From assembly GCA_006937955.1 (NCBI GenBank), contig SSNP01000010.1, forward strand, positions 4,662,697 to 4,726,696: a DNA stretch of 64,000 nucleotides, in the 5' to 3' direction. Positions 1-10,320 of this stretch are shown piece by piece. The notes under the pieces were generated by a model. That model made no database searches and was not told where the DNA came from. It saw only the letters and a list, made by a program, of their open reading frames with translations. The DNA is from Pachypanchax playfairii. Its lineage: Eukaryota > Chordata > Actinopteri > Cyprinodontiformes > Aplocheilidae. The first letter of the stretch is position 1. Every line of letters starts with the position of its first letter. Made by a program: the position numbers and the translations under genes.

Positions 1-3000
1 CCAGTTATTTTTCTGACTTGGAACTCAGATATTTTGGTTTCGGAGTAGAAACTGAATGCAACAATAGCATTGCTGTCAGGTGAGATGCCACCGCACCCTG
101 AAAGGCATTTACATTTCAACAGAGTGACAAAAAGTTTCACCATCTGTTCTATTAAACAAGTGAGACGTTTAAATGGCCTTTTCGCCTCATACAGTTTTAA
201 ACATGAATTACTTTGGTAAAGCTTGAATATTATTTATGAATGAAATCAGCAGTTCATAGTTTTTGGCTAGCAGTACATAAAGCCAATGACAGTCATGATA
301 ATGTTAATGTAGTTTCATTTAAAACCAGCCCATCATCACACAATAGATGCATCTATGTCCACTTGATTCATTTTAAATTAGTAGGAATATTTTCTTTTGT
401 TCTGCTGCCATGTCCAACATAATATCAAAATTGTTACATTTGTAAAAGATTCTGGCCCAGTGAGATTATAGAAAAGACCTCAAGGGAGCAAGTGCTGAAC
501 CTTAAGGAACATCCTGCAAAGTAGCAACTAATATATTCCAAAAGTTACATTTCAAAGCTTAAAAACACATGAAGAGATGGGAGGAACCTGGAGTCTTCAG
601 AGAAAATCCATGCAAACTCTATGCAAATGACCTGGACTGAGTTACGACCCCAGGGCCTTCTGGTTGCAAGGCAACCCACCCACATTTTACACTTTGATCA
701 TTCACTGTTGTTTAATAATTGCACGATAAATGTATCTAAAATATCTATTTGCTTATGTAACTAAGTTTGTCAAATTGTTCCTGAACCACTAACGTCAGCA
801 ACGATAAAATCAAGTTTATGGACACAAAGTAAAGATTTTTCTTTCATCGTTTCAGTAAAAGAAGAGTAAAATAAAGGAGATTTGTTAGATTTTAGAACAC
901 TTCACACATCTGGATGGAGCCTGCTTCATTTCAGAGATCTTAACTAATCTGAACCTTTGTTCTGCTTTATATCCACAAAAGTTTAGATTGTTTGTAAATT
1001 CTTGTTTTTAAAGATTTCATTGGATATGTAAACATTTTCTCTCATGTTTTAAACATTCTCACCCAAACTAGTTCCATCCAACCTCAGACTGTGTCTGATT
1101 ATCAGACTGTTTTTCTCTGCTTGTTCTGTTCGGTTCCCTGCTCGGCCCCCTCATAGGCTGCATGTGTGTGGCATGTGGTTTGGATTCCTTTTTCAACGAC
1201 TATTCAGAGTGGGAGAACAAGGCCCCCCAGTGTGTTCTGTTTTCAACATTCCTCGGCCCTGACATCAACCTGACTACAGGAAAGACACTCCCTCCATTGC
1301 AGAGTGGCTGTGTGCGGGAAGGGGCCCCTTGACCTCAGCAGTCTGGCTGGCGGATCCAGGCTGACTGTGGGCTTCTGCTGTCCCTGAAAGGAGAAGCTTC
1401 CACAACAATGCAATCAAAGAGATGCTTTAAATACCATGTTGTTTTGCAGTATAAATTAGATGGAGATACCCAGTAATTGTTAAGATGGATTACACCCCCA
1501 CTAGAAGGGGCCATATGGAAATTTAGGTCACATGTTGAATGTAAATATTATGGTTTGCAAAACTGCAGCCTGAAACTGAGTAATCCCTCATGACTTGTTC
1601 AGGGTTTTGGTTTCTGAACTTGTGAAATTGAGTCCAGGATAGATGTGATGGTCTTTTTGTTCCTGTTAATATAAAAATGTGTTTTAAACACATAATTTTT
1701 ACATGAAAACGCATGTTTTTCTCTCTCTTTTATTTATTGTTCTTTGTTGAAACTTGCTACATGAATATTCTTCACTAAGCTTCAACGTCTCATTTGCATG
1801 AATGAACCAATCAGTTTGCACAGCCCTTTATTTAATGACCTCTTACTGGCTGGAGATGTTTTTGTTTACTTACTGACTCGAAATAAAACACATGTAAGGC
1901 TTACAACAGATCCAACAAGGATTTTCTGTGAAAAAGTGACTTGTTTTATTTAAAAAAAACTGACCTACTACGTAACAATAAGTCACATCAGAGAGAAAAG
2001 CAGCATAAAACTCATTGAAATAGTGGAAAAGATTTTTAATATCAACGTATCTTTGATGGTTAAATATTGAGTTTAAAATGAACTAACACATTATGATAAA
2101 TTAGCTTTTATTTTTTACTTGTTTGCAAAATAACTAGTCTGCTGTATGAACTGCAGTTGAAAGTAAGTGAGACAAATGTTTTCATGGTTTTAGATTTCTG
2201 GACACTAAGCTCATGGCGTCTTGGCCTTGGATTCTGGCCCGCTGAACGTTCCATGCGCTCATTCAATCAAGTTTTCAGGCTCATGTCCAGTTTCCACAAA
2301 GAGATCCAGCCTTGTCTCAGATTTCTCATCAGCAGAAGGCACATGTATCTGTGCTTGTGTGTGTGTGTCTTTGTGGGAGGGCAAGAGGAGGCGTAGAAGC
2401 GTGGGAGGAGGAGACATCAAAGACTCTGGAAACACAATCCCCCTCTTTCCATAAAGCATGCAGCATTCGCAGACAAAAGAAACGTGATCCACCATGTGAC
2501 CGTGAACAGCACGGATGCCGACACCATCTGGCTCCATTCAGCTTTTAAGTCATTCAGCTTTATCAGGCGTCCCTGCACCAACAAACACGGGCACAGAGTG
2601 AAATCAGACTAAACAACATGGTTTCAGTTTGACTTTCCTTCTGTTGTCTTTTCTACCACAACTATTAATACTGATTTGCAAAACTTGGATTTAAAACAAG
2701 CTTAAGCCTTTGCTTTTAGAAACTTTAGGCCTTACACACAAAAACATAAATATGTTTTCAACTATTCATCTTAAGTCCTATAACCAAAGTGGGAAGACAT
2801 CCCACTCAAGATGACTGCAGGGTTAACTGAGGATTCTAGAAAACAAAGCATCATTTTGCCCTTATAAGAAGTGTTGTGTTTATAGACACATGTTGGAACG
2901 TTGAGTGTATTTTGTATGTGACTGATTTATACATTCTTTTTACATTCCAATTGGGTGAAAGTGCAAACTAACCCCCCACATTCTGGTTACTAAGATCAGT

Positions 3001-3870
3001 GCTGATGAAGTTATTTTGAAGTTCAAATTTAATTCAGAGTTAAAAGATATAAATTCTCATTTTGCAGGAACATAAGAAACAGAATTACAGAGATTTGTGG
3101 GTTTTGTTTATATGCAGGTAACCAGTGATGTAACATGTTCCCATCTTAGCAGAAACAACAGCTGATTTTCCTCCACCTTGTCTTGGTGTTATTACAGTTA
3201 ATGCTTTGTTTGTTTCCAGTTCTATTTTTCTCTTTTTTTCACCTTAGAATGATGAAATTTTACTGAGGCCATTGTAGCTCATTGTTCTTTGTTCAATTCA
3301 AAAAGTTTGTGACAGGACAAGATCTCTAATCTATGATTCCAATCGCATAACTGGAATGACTCACAATCAGCATCTGAGCTGGTGTGCAGGACAGGAAGCT
3401 GTTAAAGATGTTGTTTATATATTTTAACATTGTAAAATATTTTAACTGAATTTAAAAAGTACAGCAAAGTGTTCAGGATTAATTAGGACAACAAAGATAT
3501 AGTTTTGTGATTTTATTCTTTCTTTGGAGTTACAATTAAACATGAAATTAAACATCAAATTCTTATTGTTGTGACACCAGTTTAATTTAGAACAGCCTGG
3601 ATGGACTGATAATTTGTCCAGCATGCACCTCACCTCTCACCCGAAACAGAAACAGACTTCAGAGATTCACGCGGCCGAATATGTTGAAAAGTAAATGAAC
3701 AAACATTTTTTGGACTTCTCAGTTACTGTACACGCCACAGAAAACTGTATTTTTAGAGATCTTGTCTTATCTTGTCAATACGATAAAGATCATTATCATT
3801 GTGACAGTAAAATACAACATGACTTCATTCTAATAGTTACTCAATGATGCACATGTCTGTTCTTGTTTAT
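1..3870. other. Intergenic, no gene recognised
   Basis: About 3.9 kb of AT-rich sequence with only short open frames that overlap each other on both strands and lack splice context or recognisable protein families. Things visible in it are a decayed dispersed-repeat piece near 585-690, a short TG tract near 2360, and a less AT-rich, non-repetitive block at about 1090-1400 that could be regulatory. An ATTTGCAT octamer and a CCAAT box lie close together near 1790-1815, but no transcription unit follows them that I can see. Confidence 0.6.
585..690 (+). repeat. Fragment of a common fish dispersed repeat
   Basis: The stretch reads as a diverged copy of the 3' half of the repeat seen better preserved at 32236-32590: a phrase like 'gaaaatccatgcaaactctatgc' followed by a degenerate 'gaccccagggccttctggttgcaaggcaacc'. 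It is truncated and shows no coding potential. The family name is not resolved from sequence alone. Confidence 0.5.
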
Positions 3871-4507
3871 AGGGTTGGGTGCTGAAACTCGGTATTGGTA
3901 CGGTACCGGAGCAAACGACAACGGTAACCAGACTGAAATCTAACGGGACTTTTGGTGCTCTATTTCAACACCACATCGCACCCTCTGTCCACTGGCAAAG
4001 ACTTTTCAGACCCCCTTAGCGACTTTTTTTTTTTTTTTTTTTTTCAAAAAGCACCTAGCAACAAATCTAGTGACATTTCTGGTCTGCCAGATCAACTTTA
4101 TGTAGAGCTTTGTTTCTGATATTTCTTGCAGATTAGTGATACAAGTTGCCCAGATCGTGGCACTTCCTCCAGGATGTTCAGAAAGGGAATGATGTGTGCA
4201 TGTGCACGTGCATGTGCACGCAGCACGATCATGTGACATCAACTGACAAATACTAAACCTTTCTCAGTTTCTTATCACACTTGGACTTCAAATTATAGAT
4301 AATAGAGTTAATGAACAGTACAATGTTGAATTGTTTACCTTTTATTTTAATATCCTATTGACATATTAACACTTTCTGTGTGTGTGTGTGTGTGAGTGAT
4401 TTTTACTTTTTAAAGTATCGGTTTAAGTACCATTTAGGAACCGGTACCGTTTTGAAAGAATTGATTTGTCGCTGGTATCGTATAAAACCTTTGAGATACC
4501 CATCCCT
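3871..4507. mobile_element. hAT-like MITE (non-autonomous)
   Basis: The two ends are imperfect inverted repeats: the left begins AGGGTTGGGTGCTGAAACTC and the right, read on the minus strand, begins AGGGATGGGTATCTCAAAGG. Both continue into matching 'ggtaccgg' stretches. The roughly 250-bp interior (about 3985-4245), which starts 'cttagcgac' before a long T run, is shared in inverted orientation with the interior of the element at 59234-60121. There is no transposase reading frame. A clean target duplication could not be found, so the exact borders are uncertain by a base or two. Confidence 0.75.
4377..4394. repeat. (TG)9 microsatellite
   Basis: Uninterrupted TG dinucleotides inside the hAT-like MITE. 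Confidence 0.9.
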
Positions 4508-6290
4508 ATTTATATCTTGTTCACATATTAGGAAGAAATTAAAGTAAACAAAAGCTAATTTTCAAACCCTCTTTCAGGTTAACATATTAGTGTTTTGAAT
4601 GTTCTGTTGAAAGTAGCGGTTGTTTTTGGACTTCTGGAATTCCAGAAAAATTCCCAGAAAGTTTAATGATTAGCCTTAAAAACGGCGATGCAGAACCGCA
4701 GCAGGAAGTGAGCGAAGACGTTATCTACAGCTGCAAACCAGGAGCTGAAATCCGCAAGTTGTCAGATATTAAAATAACATGCAAATAAAGACAGAGTATT
4801 TTGAATAAAAGGAGGAAAAACAGGCTGTAAATATAAAATATATATATAAAAATATAAAGTTCTCTGCTGTTTCATGAGACATTTTCACACGTGTACAGAG
4901 TTGTATTTCCAAGTATGTAAGCTGTTTTGCGTCTTCTTCCTTAGCAAAATTGAGATTTTTTGTATTTTTGTTGTGAATTTAATTTGCTTTTTATGTTAAT
5001 AAGTCCAAAAAATGTCAATTTTTAGAAAACTGTCAAATTGAAATTCATGTAATTGAACGAATGGCAAATTTTAAGAAGACTGTTTTGTCTCAACCTGTCC
5101 AAACAGCTGTTTTTCAATGTTCTCATTCCAGTTCACACCCATTCCTGGGAAAACAGGAGGTTGAGTAAAACGAAAATATTTTTCAAATAACCGAACGTCT
5201 GTTTCCTTTTAGTCTCGCCTTTTAACACAACAAAAACAAAAAAACTATTTATTTTCTTACTACATTCTTTATGTTAATTTTAAAGAACCTTTTTAACAGA
5301 AACCAACAAAATTAAAAAAATAAACAAACTCAAAACAGGATTCACATCCTAATCATGAGGATCAGTTTCAGGTTTCTGTCCATACCATGGAGAAGTATCT
5401 CAGTCACCCAAACAAAAAGTCTGTTTTATGGCGACAATCAAAAGTGAAACAACAATTTTAGCCGTACGATAAACTACATCAACACTTGTTTGGTAAACGG
5501 CCTGCGTCATCGAAATCATTTCCCATCTTCTGTTTTGTTGTTACTTCAGCAACAATTCAACATATAAAATGAGATGCAACAAATCTAGTTGTTTGCAAAA
5601 GCAATGAGAAAGAAATTCTTTAAAATTTATTTTTTTTAGAATTTAAAAATAAAACTCTGTTGCCTTTTACAATCTACCTGAATTTGAACATTTTTTGTCT
5701 CTCAAAAGCTGCTTTAACATAAAAGCTTTGCAGTAATTTGTGATTCTATTCTTGCAGCTAACAGATTTCAGTGTCAAGCTCGAGAACAGGTGGTGAAAAG
5801 GAGTTGTTTTTACATTCGAGAGAAAAGAGCATCTTCACTGTGTTTTTAATTATAATGTAATTAACTAATCACAATATTTGCTATTTCACAAAAATATTAC
5901 AGAAAAAATGAATATCCAGCAGCAAACTATGAGAATCAATGAAACACCTGCAAAATAATGTCTGTGGTGTCTTATTATTATTATTATTATTATTTTTCCT
6001 AATTCTCTTTTTGTTGTAGCTTCCTGTGTCTTGTTCTATATATATGGTTGATGTTACAGTTCCACAAATTTGAATAAAATGAGCAACCGTGTGCAGTCAG
6101 GATTTAGTTGGGCAGCCTACACCTGATGTGGAAGAAACCCGTCCACTGACTGGGCGGTTCTGTCCCCGTCTTCAGTTGGCCACGAGTTAAAGTATCCTTG
6201 GGTAAGAAAATGAAACACCCAAAACTTCCCTTGGACGTCGTACAGTTGGTAGCTCAATATCTATAAGTTGTTGTTGGGACAAAATAATAC
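4508..6290. other. Intergenic, no gene recognised
   Basis: AT-rich sequence with many A and T runs and no exon-like structure. It contains a (TTA)n tract at 5972-5993 and nothing else I can name. Confidence 0.6.
5972..5993. repeat. (TTA)n microsatellite
   Basis: About seven tandem TTA units followed by a T run. Confidence 0.85.
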
Positions 6291-6545
6291 ATTTTATTTA
6301 AGCACCTTTCATGGAACCCAAAGTCAAAACTAAATCAAAGTGAGAGTTCTAAGTGGAAGCAGTTGCAGGTTGAAGGCACGTTTAAAAAGGTGAGTTTTGA
6401 GATGGACTTGATGTTTCTGAGGTCAGGAGGGAAGGAGTTCTGACTGGTGACGGGACAGTAAGGTGAAGAGAAGAGGACGATCTGAGAGAACAAGAGGAGA
6501 TAAAAAGCATGAAGAGCCATTAAAGTCACGAGGATCGTTGACACC
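6290..6545. repeat. Degraded dispersed fish repeat
   Basis: The stretch from 'ttatttaagcacctttcatgg' through 'ggtgagttttgagatggac', 'tctgaggtcaggagggaagg' and 'catgaagagcc' resembles a repeat family common in teleost genomes ('tatagcgcctttcat ... aaggtgagttttgag ...'). It is non-coding and diverged. The assignment rests on remembered phrase similarity, not on an alignment. Confidence 0.45.
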
Positions 6546-6629
6546 CCTGACCCACCTCAGAGCCGTTGAGTTGTTGACACCTGTGACTTGTTTATGTAAT
6601 ATATTGTAGTCACATGTCTAACCATTTAA

Positions 6630-6712
6630 ATGTTTGGGAAACTGCCTGAGGAGACAAGCCGAGGCTGAAGCCACCTCCTCTGTAGAGTGTTGGTTTTTCC
6701 TCTTTAACAGAA
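6630..6712 (-). mobile_element. Inverted copy of the Penelope-like element 3' end
   Basis: The segment 'gggaaactgcctgaggagacaagccgaggctgaagccacctcctc', read in reverse complement, matches the 3'-terminal coding part of the Penelope-like element at about 7805-7915 ('aggaggtggcttcag ... ccttggctcctctcctcaggcagtttcac'). Penelope-like elements are known to be flanked by terminal repeats in either direct or inverted orientation and to make inverted partial tandem copies. This is therefore either the inverted terminal repeat of the same insertion or a piece of a second inverted copy. Confidence 0.6.
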
Positions 6713-6929
6713 AACAATGTTTTGTGTAAAAGGTTGTTCTGCTGTCTCTCCACATCACTGGTCAATAGTAGTGGAACTCACCACTTCCAACACAATCAGC
6801 CAAGATAGCAGAAGCAGAGTTGGATAAGCTCAGAATGAAAGTGACTTCTCCAACACTAACGCCCACATTAAAACCAGACACTCCAATGAAATGAAAGCAA
6901 TACCAGCTGTTACACCACACACTCTACCC

Positions 6930-7975
6930 AGGTGACACCACATCATACAGCTAGAAACTTCCCAAAATACTCAAAAAGAAGCACCTTTCAGACTCATCAA
7001 TGTTGCGTTACATGTAACATTTGATATATTGAAATACCTTGTCATTAAATTAGGTTCTCTGGTTAGAAACGCATCATATAAAGAATTCTACACATGAAGC
7101 TGGTGCCTGGAGAAGACATCGTCTCCTTTGATGTTACTGCATTTTTCATTTGCATATCTGAATCTGAAGTGATGGAAACTGTCAGAAGAACTATTGAAGA
7201 GGTGAGAGGAGCAGTTTCACTTCAGACTAGATCCGTACCCTGCTGGATCTCTGTCTCTTAACCACACGTTTCAGAAATAATGACAGATTTTACAGGTGAA
7301 GGACGGCAGTGTCCTAGGACCTCAAGTATCACCAGTGACCAGTCTCTACATGGAGGAGGTGGACAAAACAACTCTGAACTCCTACTAGGAAACTATACAC
7401 ACTGATTCAGATATGTGAATGATACCTGGGTAAAAATCCAAACCCCATGTGTAGAATTCTTTAAACACATTAACTCAGTTGACAACAACATAAAGTTCAC
7501 GTGAGATGATGCTAAGGACAACAGACTGCCTGTCTCAGACTGTTTGGTACACATGGAGGAAGATGGAGGCCTCAATGTAGTTTAAAAGCTCCACATGCTA
7601 CGAGGTGTATTCAGTCCAGTGCAGTAAGGAGTGTTCAGACCTCCACAGAGGTGGAACCAGACAACCTCTCCACAGATGCATGACATAACATTCAGGTTAA
7701 GTTAAGAATCAGCTGCACACCTACACTTCAAAGATAAAGGACTCTGTGAGGATGTAAACATTTTGGACAGAGAAGACAGATGGTTTAACAGAGGAGTTAA
7801 ATAAGCCATATACGTTAAACAGGAAAAACCATGACAAAGGAGGTGGCTTCAGGTTTCATTTATCTAATACATACAACGAAGCCTTGGCTCCTCTCCTCAG
7901 GCAGTTTCACAACAATTTAAACTGTGAATCTTGTGACTGCAAAATCTGGTATAAACAAGTCATAGGTAACAACAA
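6930..7975 (+). pseudogene. Decayed Penelope-like retroelement (RT + GIY-YIG endonuclease)
   Basis: Penelope-like elements encode one protein: a reverse transcriptase followed by a GIY-YIG endonuclease. Reading the plus strand across frames gives a degenerate 'GLPKIHK'-type stretch near 6950 and then 'GEDIVSFDVTA' near 7110 (RT motif with the first catalytic Asp). 'LYMEEV' is near 7350, and 'RYVNDTWVKIQ' near 7410 replaces the usual YVDD box, losing one catalytic Asp. 'HINSVDNNIKFT' lies near 7470 and 'LVHMEEDGGLNV' near 7545. The frame then jumps to 'VYSVQCSKECSDLHRGGTRQ' near 7605, a decayed GIY-YIG N-terminus, and ends with an 'EDRWF'-like and 'GGGFRFHLSNTYNEAL'-like tail near 7770-7910. 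The connector between RT and endonuclease is missing. Stops and frameshifts throughout make it non-functional. Confidence 0.8.
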
Positions 7976-7979
7976 ATAA

Positions 7980-8925
7980 ACGCCTCCCAGGAGGGATGGG
8001 GGTGCCAGTGCTCCATGTGACTTTAACGATTATTTTTACGCTTTTGTCCCAACAACAACTTCTAAACCCAGAACTCTGAACCCAGGACTGAAGAAGCCTT
8101 TGACTGAAGACACTCTGTTGTTGAGTTGCTGTGTTGTGAAGAGGATGATGAGGGTTCTCCGTGATGATTTTCATTTTCTGAATCATCCTCCTTTGGACAA
8201 TCAACTCATGAGACTCCAGATCAGTCCCCAGAACAGAACCAGCCCTCCTTATCAATCTGTTCAGCCTCTTCACGTCACTCCCTCTGATGCTGTGGCCCCA
8301 ACAGGTGACTGCAGATGTGATCACACTCTCCACAACAGACTTATAAAAGATCTTCAACATCTTGCTGCAAACATTGAAGGAGAAAGTACAGTCTGTTCTG
8401 TTCCTTCCTAAAACAGCATCACAGTTGTGTCTCCAGTTCAGTCTGTTGTCCAGGTGAACATCTAGGTATTTATACTCCACCAGTTCTCTGTACTCAGTCT
8501 CTGGTCCATCTTTGATCCACCGACAAATGCAGATTATTTTTGCAGATGACAGGACTCTGACCTGCGCTGAAAGTCTGAGGTGTACAGAGTGAAAAGGAAT
8601 GGTGAGAGTACCGTCCCCTGTGGTGCTCCTATGCTGCTGATCACCTGGTCAGACATACAACTCTTCAGTCTCTGACCACAGTTTGTGAGGTAGTCCTTAA
8701 TCCAGGTGATTGTGGAGGCATCTACATGTGTCTTCTGGATGTTTTTACACAGTAAAATAGGTGTAATAGTGTTAAAGGCACTGGAGAAATCAAAGAACAT
8801 GATCCTCACAGTGCCGCCTGCTTTGTCCAGATGACAGGGGGTTTGTTGAAGCAGATGTATGATAGCGTCTTCCACTCCAATCCCACGGCGATAAACAAAC
8901 TGCAGTGGGTCATGAAACGTGTTTG
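7980..8925 (-). pseudogene. L2-type LINE fragment, reverse transcriptase C-terminal part
   Basis: Read on the minus strand, 8925 to 8534 gives 'DPLQFVYRRGIGVEDAII', then 'GGTVRIMFFDFSSAFNTI' (RT motif A with catalytic Asp), 'WIKDYLTNCGQRLKSC', 'GAPQGTVLSPFLFTLYTSDF' (motif B) and 'SESCHLQK'. The expected YADD box and its flank are lost in a deletion. The protein resumes at about 8480 with 'YKYLDVHLDNRLNWRHN' and 'VLGTDLESHELIVQRRM'. These phrases are typical of the fish L2/Maui group of non-LTR retrotransposons. The element is 5'-truncated near 8925 and abuts the Penelope-like element on its 3' side. It is a dead copy with an internal deletion and frameshifts. Confidence 0.85.
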
Positions 8926-9755
8926 TTTTCTTATTTATTTATCATTTATGACACGATATGGTTCTGTAACTATAGCTTTAGGATGGGAATAAATGTTAAT
9001 GCTTGTATAAGTTACTTTACCTACTTTGCTTATCATTCAGAATTGACTTTTATGAAAGTTCCTGTAATAAACTAACTCATAATACAATTTGGAATCATAA
9101 AAGCATAAATGTAAAGATGAAAAACCTTTGTACGTCATGTTGTATCAGTAAATAAGAGCAGGTGAGTGTTATATGCCCTCGTTTAATCAGTGTGTGTTGA
9201 TGACACGTGCTCTTAGTGATGATAGGCTAATGGAGGTAGGAAGGGCCTGAATGAGTCCCTCGAGACACACAACATTTACTTTTGTTTTCTGTTAATTATT
9301 AATTGAGTTTGGGAGTTATGAGCAGTCTTGTTTTGTTCATTAGTTTATTTTCTGGAATTTTCTTTGGTTTTAGAGGAGCAGTTAAAATCAAACTACCAAC
9401 TGTATGACCGGTTAAGGGCTTGAGCCCTATTTTGTTTGTTTTGGCTGAGGCAACTAACTAAGTTATTTTAATTAAACTTGTTCTTTTTAAAAGGTGCCAT
9501 GTTCCCAAATGTTATTTTAACACATGGAACATAAAGGTGAACACAAGAAAGAGCATAATTTAATGAATATACATCCCAGCTGTGTCCTGTTGGTGCAAAA
9601 TGATGCCATTTTTAGTCTGTTATAATTTCCTTGCAGAATGAACAACCTGCTTTACACAAATGACTCTGTGACTGCTTCTGGTTTGGGTCATACATCGTTT
9701 CTATGGAAAGAAAAACAGAGTTATGGTAACAATAGTAAATACACACAGAGAGCAA
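8926..9755. other. Intergenic, no gene recognised
   Basis: AT-rich non-coding sequence between the LINE fragment and the next dispersed repeat. No splice-flanked open frame, tandem repeat or RNA gene signature seen. Confidence 0.6.
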
Positions 9756-10320
9756 AGAGTAAAGACAGCAGAGTGAAGACATGTGGACAGTATGTCCTCC
9801 AGCTGTCTAAGACGATAACAGCATAGCTAAAGGGATGGATCAGGAGAACCTAAGCAAACATTAACTATATGATTATGTAGAAAAGCAAAGTTTTAAGTCT
9901 ATTCTAAAATCTAGACAGAGTTTCTGCCTCATGGATAAAAACTGGAAGCTAGTTCCACAAAAGAGGAACCTGGTAACGGAAAGTTCTGCCTCCCATTCTA
10001 CTTTTAGAAACTCTGGGGACCACAAGGTCCAGTCTGAGAGCAAAGTGCTCTATTAGGAACAAATAAAACAATAAGATCTTTAGATGCTTGCTAGGAATTT
10101 TGTTTGTTAGAAGTCAAATTTGAAACTCTGTTCTGGATTTTACAGGGAGCCGACGAAGCGATGCTAAAACTAGACAAATGTGACTCTCCTTCTAACTCTC
10201 ATCAGAACTCTGACTGCAGCATTTTGGATCAGCTGGAGGCCTTTTGCAGAACTATTGAACATCCTGATAATAAAGAATTACAATAGTGAAGCCTGGAAGT
10301 AATAAATGCATGAACTCATT
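9756..10320 (+). repeat. Dispersed teleost repeat (non-autonomous, family unresolved)
   Basis: Phrases such as 'ccacaaaagaggaacctgg', 'ctgcctcccattctactttt', 'gcagcattttggatcagctg' and 'catcctgataataa...gaattacaatag...gcctggaagtaataaatgcatgaac' are characteristic of a very abundant teleost repeat. The copy is diverged and internally shortened. The short open frames inside it are by-products of the repeat. Confidence 0.65.

Noticed and set aside
2157..2548. Overlapping open frames on both strands around a TG tract
   Set aside because: Three or more frames are open at once because of local composition; no conserved motif or splice pattern.
4200..4225. Alternating 'tgcatgtgcacgtgcatgtgcac' purine-pyrimidine run
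   Set aside because: Possible Z-DNA tract, but it lies inside a MITE and is short; no functional context.
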